Assembly: GCF_003627795.1 (NCBI RefSeq)
Contig: NZ_CP032684.1
Coordinates: 3,594,001-3,658,000 of the forward strand
Length of the DNA: 64,000 bases
Reading direction: 5' to 3'
DNA from: Rhizobium sp. CCGE531
GTDB taxonomy: Bacteria; Pseudomonadota; Alphaproteobacteria; Rhizobiales; Rhizobiaceae
In this document: piece after piece, positions 11,678 through 19,186 of the stretch
Layout of the letters: every line of letters starts with the position of its first letter
Position numbering within the stretch: position 1 is the first letter of the stretch
Position numbers and translations under genes: made by a program
Notes under the pieces: generated by a model
What the model was told of the DNA's origin: nothing
The model's database searches: none
The model's input: the letters and a program-made list of their open reading frames with translations, nothing else

Positions 11678-11696
11678 ATGACCATATTAGAATGGA
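11653..11696. promoter_or_regulatory. TetR operator, perfect 14-base inverted repeat
   Basis: TCCATTCTAATATG at 11653-11666 and its exact complement CATATTAGAATGGA at 11683-11696, 16 bases apart. The left arm fills the promoter spacer and the right arm covers the start region and the first bases of the GGAG ribosome site. A third half-site-like stretch, TATAGAATG, lies in the middle. Binding by the TetR protein encoded just downstream would block RNA polymerase. Confidence 0.75.
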
Positions 11697-11703
11697 GAAG
11701 CAC

Positions 11704-12276
11704 ATGGCTCGACCAGTCGAGTTCGACGAGAAGCAAGCGCTGACTTCAGCCATGGAGATTTTCCGACGGCGTGGTTTCGCTGGTGTTTCCATAAAAACAC
11801 TTGAGAAAGACACAGGAGTATCGTCCGGCAGCCTTTACAATAGCTTTGGCTCTAAGGATCGACTGTTCGTCAGAGCTATCAATCACTACAATGCGTACGT
11901 GGTTGCCAATCGCATCCATCGTCATCTCGAAGCGGACGATCCTGGCGCGGGCCTGCTTTCGATGTTTCTGTCATTACTCGATGAGCCCGGCGGTGGTTCA
12001 GCAGGTTGCCTGTTGACCAATACCGCCGTTGAATTCGCTGGCGAGGGCGGTCCGGTCACAGACGGCGTTTCACAAGGATTTGAGCTTTTGCTCAGCGCTT
12101 TTGAAAAAGTGCTCCTTCGAATCGGAATTATCGCGGGATCACGGCAGGGAGCGCTCAAGCTATTGGTCCTCTACCAGGGGCTGCTTGTGCTCATCCGCCA
12201 CGGTCATTCAAACCAAGACTTACGCGCTATCATCTATGCCGAAATCAATTCAATTACAGGAGAAAACCATGTCTGA
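11704..12276 (+). CDS. TetR/AcrR-family transcriptional regulator
   Basis: A 190-residue repressor. The ATG at 11704 (MARPVEFD) has GGAG six bases upstream and is preferred over the ATG at 11692. The N-terminal helix-turn-helix (about residues 8-55) reads FRRRGFAGVSIKTLEKDTGVSSGSLYNSFGSKDRLF across its helices, a textbook TetR pattern (two segments: FRRRGFAGVSI and GSLYNSFGSKDRLF). The ligand domain is diverse; CLLTNTAVEFA resembles the TetR_C_16/YxaF-type proteins. Its stop overlaps the next start by 8 bases, so it is translated together with the NTF2-like gene. The promoter carries a perfect inverted repeat, indicating autoregulation. Base composition is less GC-rich than in the flanking core genes. 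Confidence 0.92.
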   Translation: MARPVEFDEKQALTSAMEIFRRRGFAGVSIKTLEKDTGVSSGSLYNSFGSKDRLFVRAINHYNAYVVANRIHRHLEADDPGAGLLSMFLSLLDEPGGGSAGCLLTNTAVEFAGEGGPVTDGVSQGFELLLSAFEKVLLRIGIIAGSRQGALKLLVLYQGLLVLIRHGHSNQDLRAIIYAEINSITGENHV

Positions 12277-12604
12277 AGCCAATTGGAGTCGTTACAGCAA
12301 AAGCTGGTCGCAACCGCAAGCGGAGCGCGATGCAGCGCTCGCGGCGTTGACGTCAGATAATGTCACTTATACGGACCCCAATGTCGAGCTAACCGGACGC
12401 AAGGCCTTTTCCCAGTACATGGGCGAGTTTCAAACTCAGTTCCCTGGAACCGCATTTGAGATAGTCGACGTACGCGAACATCATGAGCAATCGCTCGCCA
12501 ACTGGAAGCTGGTCGACGGCAATCGCGCTACGATCATGCTGGGTACAAGTCATGCGAGACTGACACCCGAGGGGAAATTTGCGTCGTTCACAGGATTTTT
12601 TTGA
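12269..12604 (+). CDS. NTF2-like (SnoaL-type) small protein
   Basis: A 111-residue protein with the cone-shaped alpha+beta barrel pattern: a first helix with WSQPQAERDAALAAL, then VTYTDPNVELTGRKAFSQYM, then strands around RATIMLGTSHARLTPEGKFASFTGFF. Such proteins are small enzymes (isomerases, cyclases, dehydratases) or ligand binders; the reaction here is unknown. ATG at 12269 overlaps the TetR stop by 8 bases. The C-terminus ends at a run of seven T (12595-12601); skipping one T would continue straight into the TfoX-like frame, so a frameshift or homopolymer error is worth checking. Confidence 0.8.
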   Translation: MSEANWSRYSKSWSQPQAERDAALAALTSDNVTYTDPNVELTGRKAFSQYMGEFQTQFPGTAFEIVDVREHHEQSLANWKLVDGNRATIMLGTSHARLTPEGKFASFTGFF

Positions 12605-12611
12605 GATCGAT

Positions 12612-12938
12612 TTGGCAACGGCACGTAAACCGGATTTCGTTGATTTTCTGGAAGCGGAGTTCAATCGGTTAGTCAAAGTCGAAACTCTGCGGTTTTTTGG
12701 TGGTTGGCAGTTCCGTGCGGCAGGAAAGCAATTCGCGATCCTGATGCGTGATGTCCTGTATTTCATCGCCGATCCCGCCATGCGGGCCGAGCTTGAAGCG
12801 GCGGGCAGTCAGCCATTTAGTTATCACAAAGATGGAAGGCTGGTCGTTGTTGGGCGCTATTTTTCGGCCCCAGACGATGTAATGGATGACATCGACAAGT
12901 TGCACCATTGGACTGCGCGCGCGATAAACATATCATGA
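12612..12938 (+). CDS. TfoX N-terminal-domain protein
   Basis: About 108 residues from the TTG at 12612 (ATARKPDF). An alternative TTG at 12579 would overlap the preceding gene by 26 bases. There is no ATG start in a sensible place. The family pattern is clear: VETLRFFGGWQFRAAGKQFAIL, split here as VETLRFFGG and AGKQFAILMRDVLYFI, then AELEAAGSQPFSYHKDGR and a C-terminal helix with DDIDKLHHWTARAI. Stand-alone TfoX-N proteins are common, and a role in competence should not be assumed. It is the third gene of the TetR transcript and probably coupled to the NTF2-like gene. Confidence 0.75.
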   Translation: MATARKPDFVDFLEAEFNRLVKVETLRFFGGWQFRAAGKQFAILMRDVLYFIADPAMRAELEAAGSQPFSYHKDGRLVVVGRYFSAPDDVMDDIDKLHHWTARAINIS

Positions 12939-13027
12939 TCTCGATTTCATCGAACATCTGACATCATCGCCCTGGGACAGACGCGGTTCAGTTGGGAGGA
13001 GAGGATTTTTGGTTCCTCCGCGCCCGC

Positions 13028-13083
13028 TCCGGCTCGCGCTAAAAGCTGCCGATGTCACTTGGCAGCTTTTAGCGCGAGCCGGA
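13028..13083. repeat. Perfect 23-base inverted repeat (hairpin)
   Basis: Left arm 13028-13050 and right arm 13061-13083 are exact complements (outer end TCCGGCTCGCGC, inner end AAAAGCTGCC) around a 10-base loop. It has no T run of its own. It lies in the 264-base gap between the TfoX-like gene and the GST gene, just before a compact terminator. It could be a double terminator, a transposon-end remnant, or a structured RNA. Confidence 0.8.
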
Positions 13084-13087
13084 CATC

Positions 13088-13104
13088 CGCCGTTCGGCGT
13101 TTTT
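13088..13104 (+). terminator. Rho-independent terminator after the TetR cassette
   Basis: CGCC-GTTC-GGCG (13088-13099) followed by five T residues. It would end transcription from the TetR promoter before the GST gene. Confidence 0.6.
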
Positions 13105-13202
13105 CAACAATTTTTCACTGCGATGTCGGATCGCCACACGCTCGTGCGTCTTAGAGGCACTGGCGGACGGACGTCGGCTCCTCGGCGAGAAGGAGATGGG
13201 CC

Positions 13203-13847
13203 ATGATCACGGTTTACGGTGAAGGAAGAGGGTTTCGGGTCGTCTGGCTTCTGGAGGAAATGGGCCTTCCGTACCGACTGAGGCCCGTAGACCTGATAGC
13301 CGGAGTTGCCGATGACGCAGAATTCCTGGCGATCAATCCAGCCGGATTCATTCCGGCACTTCGGGACGGCGAAGTCACGATGGTCGAGTCGATCGCGATC
13401 ATGGAATATTTGATGGCGCGATACGGACCGACGCCGCTTGCGCCGTCCCCACGCCATCCCGCCTTTCCCCTATACCAGCAATTCCTGCATCTTGGCGAAG
13501 CCAGCCTTGCGACCTTCATGTATGTCGTCGCCGTCAGCCGCAATCTTGCGCCGGAGGCCGAGCGTAACAACTGGGGCGCCCGCATGGCACAGGCGGTATT
13601 CGAGAACCGGTTGGGACTGGTGACACGGCAGCTCGCACGCACACCCTATATTGCCGGCGAAATGTTCACGGCAGCCGATATTTCGGTGATCTACGCCCTG
13701 GAGTTCGCGCGAAGATCCAAAGGATTGGTCTACGGCGAGACGGAGCAAGCCTATATCGCCAGAACCACCCAGCGCGATGCCTACAAGCGCGCCATGGAAA
13801 CATGTCAGGACACAAAAGCTTGGAACGCCAGAGTTTCGGGCCAATGA
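13203..13847 (+). CDS. Glutathione S-transferase family protein
   Basis: A 214-residue two-domain GST. The thioredoxin-like N-terminal domain runs to about residue 78 and contains INPAGFIPALRDG and the glutathione-binding VESIAIMEYL. The all-helical C-terminal domain contains FTAADISVIYALEFA, the N-capping-box region. It would conjugate or exchange glutathione on small electrophiles; the substrate is unknown. AGAAGGAGATGGGCC precedes the ATG, giving a good ribosome site. The terminator at 13088 separates it from the TetR cassette, so it is probably an independent unit. Confidence 0.9.
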   Translation: MITVYGEGRGFRVVWLLEEMGLPYRLRPVDLIAGVADDAEFLAINPAGFIPALRDGEVTMVESIAIMEYLMARYGPTPLAPSPRHPAFPLYQQFLHLGEASLATFMYVVAVSRNLAPEAERNNWGARMAQAVFENRLGLVTRQLARTPYIAGEMFTAADISVIYALEFARRSKGLVYGETEQAYIARTTQRDAYKRAMETCQDTKAWNARVSGQ

Positions 13848-13985
13848 CCGCTATTGGCGCAAAGTTGCCGCGAACACCTCCGCCCAGGATGGTGGCATCT
13901 GCCACCGCATGATCATTCAGCAGAGCGGCTCTACTCCCGTTTCATGAGGTGCATAGGCTGGAAGGCGGCGAAGTCGGATCGTCCC

Positions 13986-15122
13986 TTATTCATCGTCATC
14001 GTCGATCTCGCCGGTCAGCCGCATGCCGTCGATCCAGGTGGAGCCGTCTTCGCGGATCACCCGGCGCGGCTTGGCACCGCAGCGCTCGCGCACGGCCTCT
14101 GCCAGACCTTCGGAATGGGTGACGATCCAGATCTGGCTCGTTTTCGCCGCCTCGGCGATCATGTCGGCAAGCGGCGGCAGCATGTCCGGATGCAGGCTTG
14201 CCTCCGGCTCGTTGAGCGCGATCAGCGGCGGCAGGCGATAGGACATCAAGGCCGCGGCAAGACCGAGAAAACGGATCTGGCCATCGGAAAGCTCGCGTGG
14301 CTGGAAGACGCGATTGGAAAATTCCGGCAGCATCAGGCCGAAATCGGCCGCCTCCCGCGGCTCCGGCACGACGAGCCGCGCGCCACCGAGCGCTGCCGCA
14401 AGAACCCGGTCGAGCTCAATGGTATCTTCCCGCGTATGCACGAGGGTGGCAAAGACGGTCGCGATGTTGGCTCCGTCTTCGTCCAGCATGGGCGATGTCA
14501 CGGCAAGACACGGCGCGCGCAACGGCGAGCCGCGATCGGTGCGAAAGCCATGATAGAACCGCCAGGCGTCGACGGCGCGCCGGAAGGTACCGATTTCAGG
14601 ATAGTATCCGGCATCACCCAGCAACGCGATCGCCGTCTCAGACGTCAGCGCCTGCTCGCGGTGCTGCTCCATGCGGCCGCCTTCGCCACGAACGGCAATC
14701 CCGGGTCCATCGCGCTTCATCATCGTCACCGGCCGACGGCCTGTTTCAATCGACAGTTCCTCGGCCTTGACCTGCGGCTCCAGCGGAAATCCGGCGGATG
14801 CCAAGGGCGGCCGCATGCCGGCCTCAATGTAATAGCGGAAGGTCGCCGCCCGTTCCATATCGAGCAGCTCGACATCGAAGCGGATGCGGGCGGATTCATG
14901 CGAACGCCGCTTGCCCGACCACATGGCCGAGAACATGCCGCCCTCGCTGGAGATTTCATGCGCCAGCCGCCCGCGAACCGCCGCCTGCACGAGCTGCAGC
15001 GAGCGATAGAGATTGGACTTGCCCACACCGTTCTCGCCGATGAAGAGATTGACGTCGGAGAGATCCATGCGGATCGAGCGCAGGGAGCGATAATTCCGGG
15101 CAAACATGGAGCGTAGCTGCAT
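13986..15122 (-). CDS. RecF/SMC-like AAA-family ATPase
   Basis: A 378-residue ABC-type ATPase. It starts FARNYRSLRSIRMDLSDVN, the typical lead-in of RecF-like ATPases, with Walker A GENGVGKS at residues 29-36. Near the C-terminus come the ABC signature-like ELSDGQIRFLGLAAAL and Walker B LIALNEPEASLHPDML followed by the switch histidine in IVTHSEG. There is no long coiled coil. It belongs to the AAA_21 type, similar to the ATPase halves of OLD-like proteins, but no TOPRIM partner is adjacent. Function unknown; DNA-structure sensing is possible. It is transcribed alone on the minus strand. Confidence 0.85.
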   Translation of the reverse strand: MQLRSMFARNYRSLRSIRMDLSDVNLFIGENGVGKSNLYRSLQLVQAAVRGRLAHEISSEGGMFSAMWSGKRRSHESARIRFDVELLDMERAATFRYYIEAGMRPPLASAGFPLEPQVKAEELSIETGRRPVTMMKRDGPGIAVRGEGGRMEQHREQALTSETAIALLGDAGYYPEIGTFRRAVDAWRFYHGFRTDRGSPLRAPCLAVTSPMLDEDGANIATVFATLVHTREDTIELDRVLAAALGGARLVVPEPREAADFGLMLPEFSNRVFQPRELSDGQIRFLGLAAALMSYRLPPLIALNEPEASLHPDMLPPLADMIAEAAKTSQIWIVTHSEGLAEAVRERCGAKPRRVIREDGSTWIDGMRLTGEIDDDDE

Positions 15123-15147
15123 GCCCGGGGTTTAGCCGATTCCCACG

Positions 15148-16092
15148 TTAAAGAGAATGCGAAACCAGGGGCTGGTCCTGCTCGGTGGGAACAAGCGGCG
15201 AGAAGGTTGCATTACCGTCGGCGGCAAGGTCGACGACCGTGTGCTTCTCCAGTGCCTTCGTCACCTCGTTCACATCGCCATCCAGATGTTCGACGGGGAT
15301 GAGATTGCCCACGAGGAAATCGAAGCGGTCGCCGCGCTTGTTGAGCAGCTCGTGAAAGACCGTCATGTCGCGCAGCTCGGTCGACCACTTGGCGAACCAA
15401 TAGAACAGGCCGGAATTGCGCGCCGTCAGATGAACCGGCAGGATCGGCAGATTGTATTTGCGCGCCAGGCCCACGGCCGACGTTTTCCACGGGCGCTCGT
15501 TGAGCCTGCCGTTCGCCCAGTAGGCGATGCGGCCGGAGGGAAACAGCACCGTGACCTTGCCGTCGGCAACAGCGCGGTTGGTCAGCTGCAGCGTTTCGCG
15601 CGTCTTCGGTTTGCTCTTATATTCCTCGCGCCACTCCACAGGGATAATCATCTCGGCAAAGCGCGGATTGACCCGCACCGCGTCCCGATTGGCAAAGATC
15701 ATCATATCGGGTCGGCGCGATTTCAGAAGATCGAAGACCGCAACGCCGTCGGCAATGCCTGTCGGATGATTGCTGACAAGAATGAAGCCGCCGGAGGCGG
15801 GAATCCGATCAGCGTGGGTGACGCCGATGTCGAGCCGCAGCAGATCGCTCATATATTCGAAGCACTGGAAGCCCGAAAGCTTGGCGACATCATCGGCGAA
15901 TTCGATCGCCTTGTTGTAGCGCAGCAGCGTGTAGAGAAACGGGCGCATCAGCGGCCAGAGCGGATTGCGGACGATCTTCTGGCCACGCTCGGCGATCAAA
16001 GTATCGACAATATGTCCCGGCTGACCCTGGGACACCAAAGCGATCGCCTCTGCAAGCTGTCCCAGTGCAGTTATCGACCCGCGGCGTGCCAT
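15148..16092 (-). CDS. Lysophospholipid acyltransferase family protein (PlsC-like)
   Basis: Membrane-associated acyltransferase, 314 residues from the ATG at 16092 (MARRGSITALG), which has AGGA six bases upstream; a longer frame to 16281 lacks family similarity. The catalytic block is SNHPTGIADG, an NHP-xG-xxD variant with five residues between His and Asp rather than the classical four, as in GPAT-like subgroups. A second block, LFPSGRIAYWANG, matches the substrate-binding FPEG-type motif with Ser in place of Glu. It is likely to transfer an acyl chain to a lysophospholipid or ornithine-lipid-like acceptor. Divergent from xerC. Confidence 0.85.
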   Translation of the reverse strand: MARRGSITALGQLAEAIALVSQGQPGHIVDTLIAERGQKIVRNPLWPLMRPFLYTLLRYNKAIEFADDVAKLSGFQCFEYMSDLLRLDIGVTHADRIPASGGFILVSNHPTGIADGVAVFDLLKSRRPDMMIFANRDAVRVNPRFAEMIIPVEWREEYKSKPKTRETLQLTNRAVADGKVTVLFPSGRIAYWANGRLNERPWKTSAVGLARKYNLPILPVHLTARNSGLFYWFAKWSTELRDMTVFHELLNKRGDRFDFLVGNLIPVEHLDGDVNEVTKALEKHTVVDLAADGNATFSPLVPTEQDQPLVSHSL

Positions 16093-16299
16093 GAAGTGTC
16101 CTGAATGGTTGGGAAATATTCTATCGCAATCGAATATGATCGAAGCATGACAAGCGCCCCGCATACAGCCACCGAACCACCGGGGATATGGGAGCAGGCC
16201 TGCATGCCGTTTTGTGTGCCGCCGCATCCCCGGGCACATGTGGAAACATGCCTGGAGCAGCGGGAAAGTTAGCGATTCCATAACCTTCCTTCCTTCAAA

Positions 16300-17271
16300 G
16301 TGGCAGAAGGAATCCGAATTTCAAGGGGTTTTCCACTGAACGAATTGTTGATCATCGCCGACTCAGGGTTGATGGCGGAGCGCAGCCGCTGGCTCGAAGC
16401 GCTCGGTCACGAGCGGCGGCTCGCCGCTCACACATTGAATGCCTATGAGCGCGACACACGGCAGTTTTTGACGTTCCTCACCGGCCATCTCGGCGGTCCG
16501 GCGACGATCGCCGATATCCACGCGCTGCGCCCCGCCGACTTTCGCGGCTTTCTCGCCGCCCGCCGAAAAGATGGCGCCGGCGCTCGCTCGCTTGGGCGCA
16601 ATCTCGCCGGCCTTCGCTCGCTGCTGCGCTACCTCGAAAAGAAGGGTTTGGTCAACGCCGCCGGTGCTGCCGCCGTGCGCTCGCCGAAGCAGCCGAAATC
16701 GCTTCCCAAACCGCTCTCCGACACGCAGGCGATCACCGTCGTCAGCGACGAATCGCAGCTGCACGAGGAACCCTGGATCGCCGCGCGCGACGCCGCGGTC
16801 CTGACCCTGCTTTACGGCTGCGGCCTGCGCATTTCCGAGGCGCTCGATCTGAAGCCGCAGGATTTTCCGCCGGGCGCAACCTCGCTGCGCATCACCGGCA
16901 AGGGCAACAAGACACGGCTGGTGCCGTTGCTGCACATCGTTGCAGAAGCGGTCGACCACTACCGGGCGATTTGCCCTTACCATCTCGATGCGGACGGCCC
17001 GCTCTTTCGCGGCGCGCGTGGCGGCAAACTGCAGCCGGGCATCATTCAGCACGGCATGCAGAAGCTGCGCAGCGCCTTCGGCCTGCCGGATACGGCCACG
17101 CCCCATGCGCTTCGCCATTCCTTCGCCACCCATCTGCTCGCCGGTGGCGGCGACCTGCGCACCATCCAGGAACTGCTCGGCCATGCCAGCCTCTCGACGA
17201 CCCAGGTCTATACCGGCGTCGATTCCTCGCGCCTGCTAGAGGTCTACGACCGCGCTCATCCCCGCGCGTAA
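16300..17271 (+). CDS. xerC: Tyrosine recombinase XerC
   Basis: Site-specific recombinase that, with XerD, resolves chromosome dimers at dif. The N-terminal SAM-like DNA-binding domain spans about residues 28-110, and the catalytic domain carries GLRISEAL (Arg), the KGNKTR beta-hairpin Lys, HALRHSFATHLL (His and Arg), LGHASLSTTQVYT (His and catalytic Tyr). All six active-site residues are present. The GTG at 16300 gives 323 residues; a CTG at 16336 with AAGGGG upstream would give 311 and may be the real start. Divergent from the acyltransferase. XerC rather than XerD is favoured by memory of this locus in rhizobia. Confidence 0.92.
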   Translation: MAEGIRISRGFPLNELLIIADSGLMAERSRWLEALGHERRLAAHTLNAYERDTRQFLTFLTGHLGGPATIADIHALRPADFRGFLAARRKDGAGARSLGRNLAGLRSLLRYLEKKGLVNAAGAAAVRSPKQPKSLPKPLSDTQAITVVSDESQLHEEPWIAARDAAVLTLLYGCGLRISEALDLKPQDFPPGATSLRITGKGNKTRLVPLLHIVAEAVDHYRAICPYHLDADGPLFRGARGGKLQPGIIQHGMQKLRSAFGLPDTATPHALRHSFATHLLAGGGDLRTIQELLGHASLSTTQVYTGVDSSRLLEVYDRAHPRA

Positions 17272-17401
17272 GAAAAGATTAACTTCTTGCGTTAAGGAAA
17301 TCTCCGTCTCGTGCGCATAAAGCAGAACCATGTCTCGGCATGCCTCCCGAAAGCCGCTTTCGAGCGTTAGGGATCACGCCCGCTGCAAACGGAAGATTTT
17401 G

Positions 17402-18493
17402 ATGATTTCTGCCCTCGGATCCAGGACGATGCGGTCGATGAAGCCGGCGCCTGGCGATATCATGCTTTGGCTTGCCACGGCCTTTCCGTTGACGCTGGCG
17501 ATCCTGCTGATCGCGACGATGCTGACGCTGCAGCCGGCGCATGCGGAAGGTGCTGTCTCAGATAGTTGCGGCGGCAAGGATCTTATGGCCGAACTTCAAA
17601 AGACCGATCCGGCCAAATATGCCTCCATCATCACCGCTGGCGACAAGGTGGAAAACGGCAAGGGCATCTTCTGGAAGATCGAAAAGCCCGGCCTGAAGCC
17701 CTCATGGCTGCTCGGCACCATGCATGTCTCGGATTCCCGCGTGCTCACCATGCCGAAGGGCGCCGCGGACGCCGCTGCCGGCGCCGATGCGATCATCGTC
17801 GAATCCGACGAGATCCTGGATGACAAGAAGGCAGCCCTTGCCCTTTTCGCCAATCCCTCGCTCACGATGCTGACCGACGGATCGACCATCAGCGAGCATC
17901 TGTCGCCTGAAGACAATACCCGGCTGGAAGCCGGTCTGAAGGAGCGCGGCCTGACGCTCGCCGCCGTCTCGCGCATGCAGCCCTGGTTGATCTCCAGTTC
18001 CTTCGAAATGACCGGCTGCGAGGTTCGCCGCAAGGCGGTCGGCACGAAGTTCCTCGATCAGAAGCTGGCAGGCGATGCCGCCGCCAAGGGCAAGAAGGTC
18101 GTCGGCCTCGAGACGCTGGCCGAGCAGGCCAAGGCCATGAGCGATCTGCCGATCGCGCTGCATCTGAAATCGCTGATGCAGACGCTGGAACTGGGCAACA
18201 AGATCAACGACGTCAACGAAACGATGACCGGCCTCTATCTCGCCGGCAATATCGGCGCGATGATCCCGATGCTGAAGGTGATCGAGCCGGACCAGAAGAT
18301 CACGGACGACGATACCGCCGCCTTCGAGCAGCGCATCATCCTCGACCGCAACAAGGTGATGGCCGAACGCGCCGCGCCGGTTCTCGACCGAGGCAACGCC
18401 TTCATCGCTGTCGGCGCGCTTCACCTCGTCGGTGACCAGGGTCTGGTGGCGCTGCTTCGCAAGCAGGGCTTTACAGTGACGGCGGTGAACTGA
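17402..18493 (+). CDS. TraB/GumN-family protein with signal segment
   Basis: A 363-residue secreted or membrane-anchored protein. The ATG at 17402 has GGAAG six bases upstream; earlier in-frame starts at 17330 seem unlikely. A hydrophobic segment at residues about 21-45 ends QPAHA-E, a good signal-peptidase site. The TraB/GumN domain shows LLGTMHVSDSR (conserved GxxH) near the start, VESDE, and GNAFIAVGALHLVGDQGLVALLRKQG at the end (in pieces: AVGALHLVGDQG and LLRKQGFTV). Members resemble Tiki-type metalloproteases; activity here is unproven. It overlaps the convergent DUF2867 gene by 23 bases. Confidence 0.85.
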   Translation: MISALGSRTMRSMKPAPGDIMLWLATAFPLTLAILLIATMLTLQPAHAEGAVSDSCGGKDLMAELQKTDPAKYASIITAGDKVENGKGIFWKIEKPGLKPSWLLGTMHVSDSRVLTMPKGAADAAAGADAIIVESDEILDDKKAALALFANPSLTMLTDGSTISEHLSPEDNTRLEAGLKERGLTLAAVSRMQPWLISSSFEMTGCEVRRKAVGTKFLDQKLAGDAAAKGKKVVGLETLAEQAKAMSDLPIALHLKSLMQTLELGNKINDVNETMTGLYLAGNIGAMIPMLKVIEPDQKITDDDTAAFEQRIILDRNKVMAERAAPVLDRGNAFIAVGALHLVGDQGLVALLRKQGFTVTAVN

Positions 18494-18983
18494 CTGCTCG
18501 CATCCGCTTGCTCAAATTCGAAAGCGTCGTCGCGACGATCAGCCGATGGAATGGCGTGATGATTGCGAGATAGATCCGTCCAAGCAATATTTTCCGCCTA
18601 ACGAGCGTCGTGGCATCGACCAGTCGACGCCCCTGATCGTCGTTCCGCACGTCGATGACGACCCGAAAATCGAGATGCCGATCGTCGAACCCGAGCACAA
18701 CCTGATGGTCGGACTTGCTGACGATGGGAAAGAAGCCGATTTTTTCCAGCTCGTCCGCCCGAAGGTCGCTGCTGGATCTCAACCCAAACAAGCCTGTTAC
18801 CGCATCGCGCACTCGTATCAGCAGCCGTACCCAAAACGGAAAGCGGCTGAGCATCGTTTGGGCAGCGGCAATGGCCGTCAGATCCGAGTTCGGGATATTC
18901 AGTTCGTAGCAGTCAGCCCAATCGGCATCCGGCAACGCCGGATGCGGCATAAGGGGCTTCACCATCAAAGGCCTTGCAGACAT
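18471..18983 (-). CDS. DUF2867-family protein
   Basis: About 170 residues from the ATG at 18983 (MSARPLMV), which follows a GGCGGA stretch; ATG at 19001 is an alternative with no ribosome site. The sequence contains DWADCYELNIPNSDLTAIAA, FPFWVRLLIRVRD, GFFPIVSKSDHQVVLGFDDRHLDFRV (in parts GFFPIVSKSDHQVVLG and DDRHLDFRV) and the C-terminal YLAIITPFHRLIV, the pattern I associate with DUF2867. Function unknown. Its 3' end overlaps that of the TraB-like gene by 23 bases (convergent). Confidence 0.8.
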   Translation of the reverse strand: MSARPLMVKPLMPHPALPDADWADCYELNIPNSDLTAIAAAQTMLSRFPFWVRLLIRVRDAVTGLFGLRSSSDLRADELEKIGFFPIVSKSDHQVVLGFDDRHLDFRVVIDVRNDDQGRRLVDATTLVRRKILLGRIYLAIITPFHRLIVATTLSNLSKRMRAVSSPPSL

Positions 18984-19088
18984 GGTTTCATCCGCCTTCA
19001 TTCGACGTCTGCAAGCTACCACACATTGCGATGCTACCCGATCGACAAACGTCGGCTGCGGCAATTTGGCCGGCAGACGGCAGGCTAG

Positions 19089-19157
19089 CGCAATTCCAGG
19101 AAAAGTGCGCAGCGGCTTTCCATCAGGAATTGCGTGAAAACAATGAGATAGAGCGGT
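19089..19157. repeat. Rhizobial-type intergenic repeat, copy 1
   Basis: Starts GCAATTCCAGGAAAAGTGCG and continues to AGGAATTGCGTGAAAACAATGAG. CAATTCC and GGAATTG form the inverted arms. A second, roughly 80 percent identical copy is at 49240-49305. It occupies the gap between the M16 peptidase stop and the DUF2867 start. Confidence 0.8.
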
Positions 19158-19186
19158 TCAGGGATGCAGTGAAAAGCTGAGCCGGT

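Noticed and set aside
11505..11813. A 102-residue minus-strand frame upstream of and across the TetR start
   Set aside because: It covers the TetR promoter and operator and resembles no known protein; a transposase remnant could not be supported.
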